54,554 bases of DNA from an uncultured Alistipes sp. (GTDB lineage Bacteria > Bacteroidota > Bacteroidia > Bacteroidales > Rikenellaceae), in contig UQYM01000016.1 of assembly GCA_900545315.1 (NCBI GenBank), positions 1-54,554 of the forward strand, in the 5' to 3' direction. Of the stretch, positions 1 through 8,655 are shown in pieces; position 1 is the first letter of the stretch, and each line of letters starts with the position of its first letter. The notes below the pieces were generated by a model that was given only the letters and a program-made list of their open reading frames with translations, searched no databases and had not been told where the DNA came from. A program made the position numbers and the translations under genes.

Positions 1-1
1 T

Positions 2-441
2 CAACTGCTTGATGCATTGACCGAGAATTTTGAGGTGAAAAAATGCGGCGCAGAGATCTATCATCCCGATCGACTGCACAATTTTGCCATGTACCTGGAT
101 GGGGCGTGGTACAGCTTGACAGCGAAGCCGGGAACATACGACGATAATGATCCGATTGGCGTGTTGGACGTGACTATTCTGTCGAATCTGGTATTGGATA
201 AATTGTTGGGCATCAAAGATCTTCGTACTGATAAACGAATCGATTTTGTCGGAGGTATCCGTGGATTGGCGAGTTGCAGCGTCGGGTCGATAGCGGAGAG
301 ATGCAGGTAGCATTTGCGCTCTATCCAGTGTCGATGAAGCAGCTGATTGACATTGCCGATTCGGGTAATATCATGCCGCCGAAAACTACTTGGTTCGAAC
401 CTAAGTTGCGCTCAGGCCTGGTGATTCATAGCCTTGAATAA
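2..441 (+). pseudogene. DUF1015 family protein, 3' part, frameshifted
   Basis: This is the C-terminal part of a DUF1015 protein, a family of unknown function often found next to serC/serA in Bacteroidetes. The reading frame is open from base 2 and includes DKRIDFVGGIRGL, a signature of the family. The frame then breaks near 266-269. From there the next frame gives a family-like continuation (VAFALYPVSMKQLIDIADSG, then MPPKTTWFEPKLRSGL) ending at TAA 439-441. Restoring one G in the run ttggc (giving ttgggc) reunites the two parts, so a single-base deletion is the simplest explanation. The sequence cannot tell a real mutation from an assembly or sequencing error. The 5' end lies outside the window. 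Confidence 0.8.
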
Positions 442-471
442 CGCGTAAGGGTCGTTTGACCGTGATTTTAT

Positions 472-534
472 GCCCGACTGTTCTTTGATTGGTATGATTG
501 GCCAACCAACAAAGATACAGTACGGGCTTTTTTT
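472..534 (+). terminator. Rho-independent terminator after DUF1015 gene
   Basis: GCCCG at 472-476 pairs with CGGGC at 523-527. Inner pairings (TTCTTTG with CAAAGA, TTGGT with ACCAA) extend the stem, and a run of seven T follows at 528-534. Confidence 0.7.
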
Positions 535-678
535 ACTGAGACGCGAAAACAGCGAAGTACAATAAAAGTGATATTGCACTATGTTTTTTGCTTCATAATC
601 TGCATTTTATAGCGTTAATTCGGGTGTTAGGCATCGTAAAATCGCCTGAAATTTATAATCGTTTTCACGCCTTTGCGA

Positions 679-686
679 TAAATTTG
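679..686 (+). promoter_or_regulatory. Bacteroidetes -7 box for the kor operon
   Basis: TAAATTTG matches the TAnnTTTG -7 consensus and lies 21 bases before the ferredoxin-subunit ATG. I see no clear TTTG -33 box, so the call rests on the -7 box and its position. Confidence 0.55.
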
Positions 687-706
687 TAATTAAAACAGTA
701 CAAATT

Positions 707-937
707 ATGTCTAAAATTAAAGGTACAGTTGTTATTGACAAAGAGCGTTGCAAAGGGTGTAACCTCTGCGTTGTAGCATGTCCAGTGCAGGTGTTGGCAC
801 TGGCCGCTGCGGTCAATGCCAAAGGGTACAACTATTCCGAGATGGCTCATCCCGATGATTGTATCGGATGTGCAAGTTGCGCGATCGTTTGTCCTGACAG
901 TTGCATCACTGTTTATCGTCAGAAATTCGAAGCATAA
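707..937 (+). CDS. korD: 2-oxoacid:ferredoxin oxidoreductase delta subunit (ferredoxin)
   Basis: This 76-aa protein has two 4Fe-4S cluster motifs, CKGCNLCVVACP (about residues 16-27) and CIGCASCAIVCP (about 52-63). They are typical of the small ferredoxin-like delta subunit of 2-oxoacid:ferredoxin oxidoreductases. It would pass electrons from the thiamine-diphosphate site to ferredoxin in the cytoplasm. It is the first gene of a tight four-gene operon (delta, alpha, beta, gamma) with a -7 box just upstream. The substrate (2-oxoglutarate or branched-chain 2-oxoacid) cannot be settled from sequence. The Kor name follows the gene order, and VorD is an alternative. Confidence 0.9.
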   Translation: MSKIKGTVVIDKERCKGCNLCVVACPVQVLALAAAVNAKGYNYSEMAHPDDCIGCASCAIVCPDSCITVYRQKFEA

Positions 938-970
938 TCTGCTTCGAACTAACCCGTAAAATCCAGTCAG

Positions 971-2050
971 ATGGAAGAGATAAAATTGATGAAGGGAAAT
1001 GAGGTAATTGCCGAAGCGGCCATACGTTGTGGCTGTGACGGCTATTTCGGTTATCCCATTACCCCGCAATCGGAGATCTTGGAGACCCTTTCCGAGTTAA
1101 GACCTTGGGAGACGACCGGTATGGTTGTCATACAGGCCGAAAGTGAAACTGCCGCAATTAACCTGGTCTATGGAGGTGCCGCCTGCGGTAAAAAGGTGAT
1201 GACCTCATCCTCTAGTCCCGGTATCAGCCTTATGAGCGAGGGATTGAGTTATCTGGCGGGAGCAGAACTGCCCTGCCTGGTTGTGGATGTAACCCGTGGA
1301 GGTCCGGGATTGGGAACGATCCAACCTTCGCAGGCCGATTACTTCCAGGTTACCAAAGGTGGTGGACACGGTGATTACCATTTGATCGTGTTGGCCCCCT
1401 ACTCCGTTCAGGAGATGTACGATTTTGTATCGTTAGGATTCGATTTGGCCTTTAAATATCTCAATCCGGTCATGATCTTGGCAGATGGTGTCATCGGCCA
1501 GATGATGGAGAAGGTGACGTTAGGCCCTCAGCAACCGCGTTGGACCAACGAGTATATTGCTGAGAAATATCCATGGGCACTTACCGGTAAGCCTGCCAAT
1601 CGCAAACGTAATATTGCTACCTCATTGGAGTTGGAGCCGCTCGAACAGGAGAAGGTGAACCAAAAGTTGCAGCGCAAATATGCCGATATTTGTGCGAATG
1701 AAGTGCGCTATGAGACCCTTCAATGTGAAGATGCAGATTATGTTTTGGTAGCGTATGGCTCTTCAGCACGTATCAGCTCGAAGGTGGTTGAGATGGCCCG
1801 TGAACAGGGTATCAAGGCGGGTCTGTTGCGTCCGGTGACGTTGTATCCGTTCCCGTATGAGCCGATTGCAGAGCTGTCGCATCGGGTCAAAGGGTTCCTG
1901 TCGGTAGAGATGAGTGCTGGTCAGATGATTGAAGATGTACGTCTGGCCGTTGAAGGCCGTGCACCGGTCTATCATTATGGACGTATGGGTGGTGTGATCC
2001 ACTCCCCGGACGAGGTGTTCGGAGCGCTTAAGAGTAAGTTTTCTCTTTAA
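971..2050 (+). CDS. korA: 2-oxoacid:ferredoxin oxidoreductase alpha subunit
   Basis: This 359-aa subunit carries the pyrimidine-binding fold of the thiamine-diphosphate enzyme. Near the N-terminus it shows GYFGYPITPQSEI, followed by an acidic QAESE motif and a glycine-rich TRGGPGLGT segment, all typical of KorA/VorB. With the beta subunit it binds thiamine diphosphate and oxidatively decarboxylates a 2-oxoacid to acyl-CoA, reducing ferredoxin. In anaerobic Bacteroidales this commonly links the branched TCA pathway, or amino-acid oxidation, to ferredoxin. It starts 33 bases after the ferredoxin subunit and ends 12 bases before the beta subunit. In Bacteroides such proteins are often labelled 3-methyl-2-oxobutanoate dehydrogenase VorB. 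Confidence 0.9.
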   Translation: MEEIKLMKGNEVIAEAAIRCGCDGYFGYPITPQSEILETLSELRPWETTGMVVIQAESETAAINLVYGGAACGKKVMTSSSSPGISLMSEGLSYLAGAELPCLVVDVTRGGPGLGTIQPSQADYFQVTKGGGHGDYHLIVLAPYSVQEMYDFVSLGFDLAFKYLNPVMILADGVIGQMMEKVTLGPQQPRWTNEYIAEKYPWALTGKPANRKRNIATSLELEPLEQEKVNQKLQRKYADICANEVRYETLQCEDADYVLVAYGSSARISSKVVEMAREQGIKAGLLRPVTLYPFPYEPIAELSHRVKGFLSVEMSAGQMIEDVRLAVEGRAPVYHYGRMGGVIHSPDEVFGALKSKFSL

Positions 2051-2062
2051 TGTAGGTGAGTG

Positions 2063-2824
2063 ATGGCAAAGGAAGTTGAGATAAAACCTGAAAATTTGGT
2101 ATATGGTCGCTCCTCGTTGATGTTGGATGCGACAATGCATTACTGCCCGGGTTGTAGTCACGGGGTCATTCACAAATTGATCGCCGAGGCGATCGAGGAG
2201 CTGAACCTGGAGCATGATTCGATCGGTGTTTCACCTGTTGGATGTTCAGTATTTGCATACAATTATATCGACATTGACTGGGCCGAGGCGGCTCATGGTC
2301 GAGCAGCGGCAGTTGCCTCTGCAATTAAACGGATGCGTCCGGATAAAATGGTCTTCACCTACCAGGGTGATGGCGATTTGGCGGCAATCGGTACGGGCGA
2401 GACGATTCATGCCTGTAACCGAGGTGAGAGCATCGCAATTATCTATGTGAACAATGCAATTTACGGCATGACTGGCGGTCAGATGGCTCCGACCACTCTG
2501 TTGGGCATGAAGACGGCCACTACTCCACTTGGACGTGATCCAAAATTGAACGGTTATCCGTTCAAAGTGGCTGATATGGTTAAGCTGCTCGATGGCGTAT
2601 GTTATGTGACTCGGCAGGCTGTGCATACTCCTGCTGCAGTTCGCAAAGCGAAAAAGGCAATCAAAAAGGCGTTTGAGAATTCACGTGATAACAAGGGGCT
2701 CTCTTTTGTTGAGATCGTAGCAACTTGCAATTCGGGATGGAAGATGTCACCTGTGGACGCCAACAAATGGATGAGCGAGCATATGTTTGAGGTTTATCCG
2801 CTCGGTGATTTGAAAGATATTTAA
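2063..2824 (+). CDS. korB: 2-oxoacid:ferredoxin oxidoreductase beta subunit
   Basis: This 253-aa thiamine-diphosphate-binding subunit has MHYCPGCSHG near the start, whose cysteines are conserved in the family. The diphosphate/Mg motif is GDGDLAAIGTGE, followed by the NN of YVNNAIYGMTGGQ. The ATG at 2063 is preferred over the in-frame GTG at 2060. It lies between the alpha and gamma genes with gaps of only 12 bases. Its length is normal for a short KorB/VorA-type beta subunit. Confidence 0.92.
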   Translation: MAKEVEIKPENLVYGRSSLMLDATMHYCPGCSHGVIHKLIAEAIEELNLEHDSIGVSPVGCSVFAYNYIDIDWAEAAHGRAAAVASAIKRMRPDKMVFTYQGDGDLAAIGTGETIHACNRGESIAIIYVNNAIYGMTGGQMAPTTLLGMKTATTPLGRDPKLNGYPFKVADMVKLLDGVCYVTRQAVHTPAAVRKAKKAIKKAFENSRDNKGLSFVEIVATCNSGWKMSPVDANKWMSEHMFEVYPLGDLKDI

Positions 2825-2836
2825 TCGGGGAAGGCT

Positions 2837-3379
2837 ATGATTAAAGAAGAGATAATTATTGCAGGTTTTGGAGGACAGGGTGTGCTTTCAATGGGTAAGA
2901 TCCTGGCCTATTCAGGCGTGATGCAGGGTCTTGAGGTGAGTTGGATGCCTTCGTACGGTCCTGAAATGCGTGGCGGTACGGCCAATGTAACGGTTATTTT
3001 GAGCGATCATCAGATTAGCTCCCCGATCTCTCATGAATACGATACGGCGATTATCCTCAATCAGCAGAGTCTGGATAAATTCGAGCCCATGGTCAAGCCG
3101 GGTGGTGTATTGATTTACGATCCGAATGGTATCTCACGGTTGCCGGTTCGTAAGGATATTGAGATTTATGAGATTGATGCGACAGCCGAGGCTGCGCGGT
3201 TGGGTAATATTCGCGTGTTCAACACAATGGTGTTGGGTGGCTACCTGAAGGTACGGTCCTTGCTGCAGTTTGAAAACGTGATGAAGGGATTGGCCAAATC
3301 ACTTCCTGAACGTTTACACAAATTGTTGCCAGCGAACGAGCAGGCCATTCGACACGGCATGGAACTGATCCACAAATAA
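2837..3379 (+). CDS. korC: 2-oxoacid:ferredoxin oxidoreductase gamma subunit
   Basis: This 180-aa gamma subunit shows the typical start AGFGGQGVLSMGKILA and the following SYGPEMRGGTANVTV segment. It completes the four-subunit enzyme. It is the last gene of the operon, and a strong terminator lies 24 bases after its stop codon. Confidence 0.92.
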   Translation: MIKEEIIIAGFGGQGVLSMGKILAYSGVMQGLEVSWMPSYGPEMRGGTANVTVILSDHQISSPISHEYDTAIILNQQSLDKFEPMVKPGGVLIYDPNGISRLPVRKDIEIYEIDATAEAARLGNIRVFNTMVLGGYLKVRSLLQFENVMKGLAKSLPERLHKLLPANEQAIRHGMELIHK

Positions 3380-3402
3380 GATTTTCTTGGTATAGTTAAT
3401 AA

Positions 3403-3441
3403 GAGGGCCGACGAATATCGTCGGCCCTCTCTGTTTTTTTT
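3403..3441 (+). terminator. Terminator of the kor operon
   Basis: A perfect 12-bp stem (3403-3414 with 3418-3429) and a three-base loop are followed by a T run at 3434-3441. The next ~220 bases, up to 3662, show no gene or structure that I can support. Confidence 0.9.
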
Positions 3442-3662
3442 GTGACCCTCCCTGTTTGGGGCAAGAAAGTGTGATTTTCATTTGAGATCGTCAAGCCTCC
3501 CTTCCCTATCCGCTCGAGTAATCCACGGGGTGAACGTGTCGCTACAGTATTTTACAGATTAATGGATCAAGGGCGCTCGGATTTATTTATGTTGTGCAGC
3601 CGCATTTAGCTGAACTGTTGAAATATAGAGGCTTTGAAACGCGATTTGGTGTGTGGAGGATA

Positions 3663-4289
3663 TTATTCTACGGGATCGGACTCCTCATGGAGATGTGGCA
3701 GGCTCAGTTTGTATTTGACTGCAATAACTCGCGAGGCAATCACCGCAATGGCCGCTAAAATTTGCGTGAGGTTTTGGGGACAGCCGTAATGCAGGCAGAT
3801 CCCGAATACAATACCACCGAAAACGCAGGCCAAAGCGTATATCTCTTTGTGGAAGATAAGCGGTACCTCATTGATTAAAATATCGCGCAAGACACCGCCG
3901 GCAGCTCCTGTAATGGTTCCCATCACGATCGCCACCCAAAAGGGGAAGCCAGCGTCAACGGTCTTTTGTATACCCACGACCACAAACAGCGCCAGTCCAA
4001 TAGTGTCGAAGATAAAAAACGTATTGTTTAATTTGACCAAATAGCGTCTCAGCAGAATGACGACGATCATGGCCAATCCGGTGACAATGAGGTAAACACT
4101 GTTCAACATCCAAAAAGCGGTCTGATCCAATAACAGATCACGGATTGTTCCCCCTCCGATGGCTGTGATGAGTCCCACGACGTAGGCTCCGAACCAGTCG
4201 AACTCTTTGGCTGCAGCCAACCGAATACCACTGATGGCAAAGGCCAATGTGCCAAGGCTTTCGATAATAAAGGGTAAAGTTAGTGTCAT
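3663..4289 (-). CDS. TRIC/UPF0126 family membrane channel (YicG/YadS-like)
   Basis: This 208-aa integral membrane protein has about seven hydrophobic segments and two copies of the UPF0126 repeat. The marks are GGGTIRDLLL in the first half and AGGVLRDILI in the second. Bacterial members are related to trimeric intracellular cation channels, and some (YicG) have been linked to glycine uptake. The substrate here is unknown. The gene is last in a minus-strand run behind fmt but is separated by 285 bases that hold a structured element, so it may be transcribed separately. The C-terminal tail is short and acidic. Confidence 0.85.
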   Translation of the reverse strand: MTLTLPFIIESLGTLAFAISGIRLAAAKEFDWFGAYVVGLITAIGGGTIRDLLLDQTAFWMLNSVYLIVTGLAMIVVILLRRYLVKLNNTFFIFDTIGLALFVVVGIQKTVDAGFPFWVAIVMGTITGAAGGVLRDILINEVPLIFHKEIYALACVFGGIVFGICLHYGCPQNLTQILAAIAVIASRVIAVKYKLSLPHLHEESDPVE

Positions 4290-4376
4290 ATTGGTAAATC
4301 GTTTTAGGTATAGTGTATGTTAGGTTTTTATGCTTGATTCAAGGCATTGGGGGCATTTTAAGGAAATTGCTCAGGG

Positions 4377-4435
4377 ATATGCAGCCAGGCCGTTTGGCCC
4401 AATCCGGTTAGGACGGATCAAAAATGGCTGCATAT
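4377..4435. other. Compact three-way-junction element, function unknown
   Basis: An 11-bp perfect stem (4377-4387 with 4425-4435) encloses two hairpins. One is GGCC-gttt-GGCC at 4388-4399. The other has 5-bp arms at 4402-4406 and 4414-4418 with a seven-base loop. It sits between the stop of fmt and the start of the TRIC-like gene. No T run follows on either strand, so it is not a plain terminator. It could be an RNA leader or processing element of the TRIC gene, an unknown small RNA, or a small repeat element. I do not recognise the family. The rest of 4290-4574 shows no gene. Confidence 0.55.
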
Positions 4436-4574
4436 AATTCACACGGAGCCTATAATGGTCAATGAGGATCAGACAGATAGATTAGACGAGGCACTACTAC
4501 CCCATCGGTTGCGTTGCCTTGGCTGTGTTTGGGGCGAAGACAACGTAGTGAGTTTGGAATAAAGTTGTCGGATG

Positions 4575-5537
4575 TCAACGACAGCAATAGGAGTCGATCT
4601 CTTTGAAGCCACGCAGCAGTTCATCGGTGTGCATTCTGCGTTTACCTGCAAGTTGCAGTTCGTTTACAGAGATCCATCCGTCGGCACATGCGATTTTGAG
4701 CGTATGCTTGTTGTCAGAGACAATAGTTCCGGGTTGTTGATTGTGCGATGCAACTTCTGGTGTTACAGCAAAGATTTTCACCGTTAATTCGGTGTCGTCG
4801 CGATGTAACTGAGTCCATGCAGCCGGATAAGGGCTCAAACCGCGCACTAAATTGTTAATCTCTGCGCAGCTTTTTGTCCAGTCGATTCTGCAGGTCTCTT
4901 TGAATATTTTCGGAGCACCTTTCAGATCGGTTGTATCGGCTTGAGGTTGGGGAATGGGGCGTGTATCTCCGGCTGCAATCTTTTCAACGGTTTGGATAAC
5001 CAGTTCTGTACCGGTGACCATCAATTTGTCGTGCAGGGTACCGACGTTATCTTCCGGCAGAATAGCTACGGTCGCTTGCCCCAGGATATCTCCTTTGTCG
5101 ATTTCGTGGTTCAGCAGGAAGGTAGTTACTCCGGTTTGGGTCTCTCCATTGATGATGGCCCAATTGATCGGAGCGGCTCCACGATATTGAGGTAAAAGCG
5201 AGGCATGGAGGTTGAAGGTGCCCAAACGTGGCATGGCCCAAATAATTTCGGGAAGCATACGGAAGGCGATGACAATAGCCAGATCGAGGTCGAGTGCCCG
5301 GAAAGCATCGACAAATTCGGGCGCTTTCAACTTTTCCGGCTGGAGCACCGGCAACCCCACCGACACTGCATAACGTTTGACAGCCGACTCCTGGACCTTC
5401 AGCCCGCGACCTGCCGGTTTATCCGGCGTTGTGATGACGCAGACAATGTTATATCCGGCTTCGACCAGTCGTTGCAGGGGCATGACTGCGAAGTCGGGGG
5501 TTCCCATATAGGCTATACGCAATTTTTTACTCTCCAT
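4575..5537 (-). CDS. fmt: Methionyl-tRNA formyltransferase
   Basis: This 320-aa enzyme formylates initiator Met-tRNA using 10-formyltetrahydrofolate. It starts with RIAYMGTPDFAV. The N-terminal catalytic domain contains NLHASLLPQYRGAAPINWAI, with the conserved Asn-His and the SLLP-x-YRGA loop, then the HEIDKGDIL segment. The C-terminal OB-like domain covers about residues 210-310. It lies 33 bases after the VOC-family gene in the same minus-strand run. Length and motifs are complete. Confidence 0.96.
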   Translation of the reverse strand: MESKKLRIAYMGTPDFAVMPLQRLVEAGYNIVCVITTPDKPAGRGLKVQESAVKRYAVSVGLPVLQPEKLKAPEFVDAFRALDLDLAIVIAFRMLPEIIWAMPRLGTFNLHASLLPQYRGAAPINWAIINGETQTGVTTFLLNHEIDKGDILGQATVAILPEDNVGTLHDKLMVTGTELVIQTVEKIAAGDTRPIPQPQADTTDLKGAPKIFKETCRIDWTKSCAEINNLVRGLSPYPAAWTQLHRDDTELTVKIFAVTPEVASHNQQPGTIVSDNKHTLKIACADGWISVNELQLAGKRRMHTDELLRGFKEIDSYCCR

Positions 5538-5570
5538 GGATCCTTGTGTGTAATGAGGTACAACCGATAT

Positions 5571-5951
5571 TTATGCCGTAATTTCAATGTGGTTGCCGTC
5601 CGGATCTCCGATAACGCTTTCGAAAAATCCATCTCCAGTAGTGCGCGGTTCACTGATAATGGGATAACCGTCACGTCGTAACTGTTCGGTCAGTTCATAT
5701 ACGGCCGTGACACTGCCGGCATTGAAGGCAATGTGACAGAAACCTGTATGTTCATGATCGGCCGCAGCGACAATGTCGGTACGACGTATCAGTTCGAGGG
5801 CAGCACTGTGTCCGAAACGGACAAAATAGGATTCAACTCCTTTCCCGGGGTTGACATATTTGTCACTGCTCTCCCCTCCGAAGTAGGTTACATAAAAGTT
5901 TCGTAACTTTTCGAGACGCGTGGTCCATACAGCGATATGAGCGATCTGCAT
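5571..5951 (-). CDS. VOC (glyoxalase/bleomycin-resistance) family protein
   Basis: This 126-aa single-domain VOC protein starts with IAHIAVWTTRLEKLRNFYVTYFG. Its second half has HTGFCHIAFN and ends in DPDGNHIEIT. The His and Glu residues typical of metal-binding VOC members are present. The family includes glyoxalase I, dioxygenases and resistance proteins, so the substrate cannot be named. It lies 26 bases after ribBA and 33 before fmt and is probably co-transcribed with them. Confidence 0.85.
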   Translation of the reverse strand: MQIAHIAVWTTRLEKLRNFYVTYFGGESSDKYVNPGKGVESYFVRFGHSAALELIRRTDIVAAADHEHTGFCHIAFNAGSVTAVYELTEQLRRDGYPIISEPRTTGDGFFESVIGDPDGNHIEITA

Positions 5952-5977
5952 TGTTACAGGTTTTAGGTTCGTGCCAA

Positions 5978-7201
5978 TTAGTGTTTATGCAGGCAGAGTT
6001 TGTGTCCCATGAGCATTTCTTTGGTTTCGAGATACTTTTCGTTGTATTCGTTGGGCTGAATGACGATCGGTACATTCTCGACAATATGCAGACCGTAACC
6101 CTCTAACCCTGCACGTTTTTGGGGATTGTTGGTCATCAGGCGCATATTGGTGACGCCGATTTCACGCAGAATGCTGGCCCCTACGCCGTAGTCTCGTTCG
6201 TCGGCTTTGAAGCCCAATTTGATATTAGCTTCAACGGTGTCGTAACCCTCCTCTTGGAGTTTGTAGGCTTTGATCTTGTTCAATAGCCCGATTCCGCGCC
6301 CCTCCTGGATCAGGTACACGATTGCTCCTTTACCCTCTTTTTCGATCATACGCATCGCTTCATGCAGCTGGCTGCCGCAATCGCAACGGTATGAACCGAA
6401 GATATCTCCGGTAACACATGACGAGTGAACGCGAACCAGAATGGGTTCGCCCTCTTTCCACTCACCTTTGACCAATGCCACATGCTCCAGTCCGTTGCTT
6501 TTTTGACGGAAGGGAATCACTTTGAAATGGCCCCACTGAGTAGGCAGATCGGCCGTTTCGCCCCGCTCCACGAGTGATTCGCTGCGCAGACGATATTCAA
6601 TGATTTTGGCGATTGAAATGATTTTCAGATCGAAACGTTTGGCAATTTTGACCAAATCCGGCAGACGGGCCATTGTGCCGTCCTCATTCATGATTTCGAT
6701 CAGGGCTCCACCGGTTTGCAGACCGGCCATTCGGGTCAGATCCACAACGGCTTCGGTATGTCCCGGACGACGCAATACACCACGATTCCGGGCACGTAAC
6801 GGGAAAATATGGCCGGGGCGTCCCAGATCTGAGGGTTTGGTCTTGGGATCGACCAGGGCGCGGATGGTAGCAGCACGATCATGAGCGCTGACACCTGTTG
6901 TGCAACCCTCTCCCAGCAGATCGACCGATACGGTAAATGGCGTTCCAAGCAGTGAGGTGTTATCCATCACCTGCATATCCAGTTCCAACTCTCTACAACG
7001 GTCTTCGGTCAGTGGTGCGCACATCACTCCGCGGCCATAGTGCAGCATAAAATTGACGATCTCCGGAGTGATCTTTTCGGCAGCTACGATGAAGTCGCCT
7101 TCGTTTTCGCGATCTTCGTCATCGACAACAATGACGATTTTACCTTGGCGAATATCCTCGAGTACCTCTTCTACACTATTGAGTACACTCTCTCTTGTCA
7201 T
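5978..7201 (-). CDS. ribBA: Bifunctional 3,4-DHBP synthase / GTP cyclohydrolase II
   Basis: This 407-aa fusion catalyses two entry steps of riboflavin synthesis. The N-terminal RibB domain (about 1-205) has VVDDEDRENEGDF and the GHTEAVVDL region. The C-terminal RibA domain has the zinc cysteines in SSCVTGDIFGSYRCDCGSQL, then QEGRGIGL and GLHIVENVPI. The ATG at 7201 is chosen because it overlaps the upstream permease stop in an ATGA arrangement (7198-7201). A longer frame reaches back to 7273 but would run far into that gene. This coupling suggests translation linked to the permease. Confidence 0.95.
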   Translation of the reverse strand: MTRESVLNSVEEVLEDIRQGKIVIVVDDEDRENEGDFIVAAEKITPEIVNFMLHYGRGVMCAPLTEDRCRELELDMQVMDNTSLLGTPFTVSVDLLGEGCTTGVSAHDRAATIRALVDPKTKPSDLGRPGHIFPLRARNRGVLRRPGHTEAVVDLTRMAGLQTGGALIEIMNEDGTMARLPDLVKIAKRFDLKIISIAKIIEYRLRSESLVERGETADLPTQWGHFKVIPFRQKSNGLEHVALVKGEWKEGEPILVRVHSSCVTGDIFGSYRCDCGSQLHEAMRMIEKEGKGAIVYLIQEGRGIGLLNKIKAYKLQEEGYDTVEANIKLGFKADERDYGVGASILREIGVTNMRLMTNNPQKRAGLEGYGLHIVENVPIVIQPNEYNEKYLETKEMLMGHKLCLHKH

Positions 7202-8655
7202 GATTTTATCTTTTTGGTAGGAATTATTTTTAAAACAAATGCTTTCAGTTTCTTGAAATGTTGAATATACCATTCAGCATTGAACAGATTCGAATCGTTT
7301 GTGGCCTTATAGGTCAGGTAGATCGAAATAGGCAGCAGGATAAAGGTGGCAATCCACATGCCGGCAAAAGAGCCCCATGTACCCTCTTTGGCCATTTTCT
7401 CTCCGGTGATTGAGATGATGTAATAAACCACAAAGAAAGAGACGGAAACCACAATCGGCATACCCAATCCTCCTTTGCGAATGATCGCACCCAACGGGGC
7501 GCCGATCAGGAAAAAGATCATGATGGAAACCGGTAAGGAGAGTTTGCGATGCCACTCGACCTTGTATTTGTAGAGTTGTGTCAATGCCTCTTTGGAGGCT
7601 GTCTCATCGAAGGAGAATGATCCTTGTGAGGTTCGTATCATTGACATGGCCCGTTCGTACAACGCCTTTTTCTGGTCGATGCTCATTTTGGGCAATGTGT
7701 CCAAAACGGAGAGCATGTTGTGTTTAACCGGAGGGGATGCACTGTCCCGAAGCATCCAGGTGGTATGGGTGAACATCTGCGAACGGATCAACGGCTCAAA
7801 CGATGCGGCCGCCGTCTCGTTGCTGACCCGTTCCAGAGAGTCGATACCGATCATTAACTCGTGTGTGTTTTTGGTCTGGCTGCTGTTGAAGAGAGACATA
7901 TCACTCCGTTCAAAGTCAAAGCCGGCCAACGGAATCACACCGTTTTGCACATCGAAAATATGGTGACGCAACGTGCTGTTGTTGTACCAGTCGTAGTTGC
8001 GCGACTCTTCGTACGTTTCGCCGTTGTAGAGCGTGACGAGCAGATATTTTTTGTCGTCAGAGAGCGTGATGTAACCCGAATCGGCCACAGTGGTGGTCAT
8101 GTTCCCTTCAGGATCGCGGGTGTCATAAATGAGAATATCGGTCAGCAATTTGGTTTTAGGGTTCTGTTCGCCGACCCGGATACTCATGTTGTCGATGCCG
8201 TTGAAGAAGATGCCGTCTTTGAACTCGATCGACTGTTTTTGTTGACGAATGTCATACAGCAGTGCATAAATCTTTTTGGTTGCGTAGGGGACCAAGTTAT
8301 TGGCCACAAAGAAACTGCCGATTGAGATGGCTGCTACAACGATAATCAGCGGACGAAGGATACGAGGCAATGAGATGCCGGCTGATTTCAGAGCCAACAA
8401 TTCGTAGTTTTCACCCAGATTACCCAGTGTCATGATGGCTGCCAGCAGAGTGGCCAACGGAAGGCCCATCGGAATCAGGGTCATGGCCGCCCAGAACATC
8501 AGTTCGCCGATGACACTCATGTCGAGCCCCTTGCCTACCAGTTCGTCGATATAACGCCACATGAACTGCATGATCAACACGAACATCACGATGAAGAACG
8601 TGAGGACCATCGGCCCTAAATAGGATTTTAGAATGAGTTTGTGGACGGTTTTCAT
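7198..8655 (-). CDS. LptF/LptG family permease (YjgP/YjgQ)
   Basis: This 485-aa inner-membrane protein has three N-terminal transmembrane segments, a large periplasmic domain (about residues 130-370) and three C-terminal segments. This is the LptF/LptG layout of the LPS transport ABC machine. The N-terminal MKTVHKLILKSYLGP and LLALKSAGISLPRILRPL match the family. Bacteroidetes often keep these permeases apart from the LptB ATPase, and no ATPase gene is present here. It overlaps the preceding permease gene by 4 bases and ribBA by 4 bases. Which of LptF and LptG it is cannot be decided. Confidence 0.88.
   Translation of the reverse strand: MKTVHKLILKSYLGPMVLTFFIVMFVLIMQFMWRYIDELVGKGLDMSVIGELMFWAAMTLIPMGLPLATLLAAIMTLGNLGENYELLALKSAGISLPRILRPLIIVVAAISIGSFFVANNLVPYATKKIYALLYDIRQQKQSIEFKDGIFFNGIDNMSIRVGEQNPKTKLLTDILIYDTRDPEGNMTTTVADSGYITLSDDKKYLLVTLYNGETYEESRNYDWYNNSTLRHHIFDVQNGVIPLAGFDFERSDMSLFNSSQTKNTHELMIGIDSLERVSNETAAASFEPLIRSQMFTHTTWMLRDSASPPVKHNMLSVLDTLPKMSIDQKKALYERAMSMIRTSQGSFSFDETASKEALTQLYKYKVEWHRKLSLPVSIMIFFLIGAPLGAIIRKGGLGMPIVVSVSFFVVYYIISITGEKMAKEGTWGSFAGMWIATFILLPISIYLTYKATNDSNLFNAEWYIQHFKKLKAFVLKIIPTKKIKS

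Noticed and set aside
4469..4651. 60-aa minus-strand open frame overlapping the fmt stop
   Set aside because: It overlaps fmt in another frame and has no family similarity or promoter.
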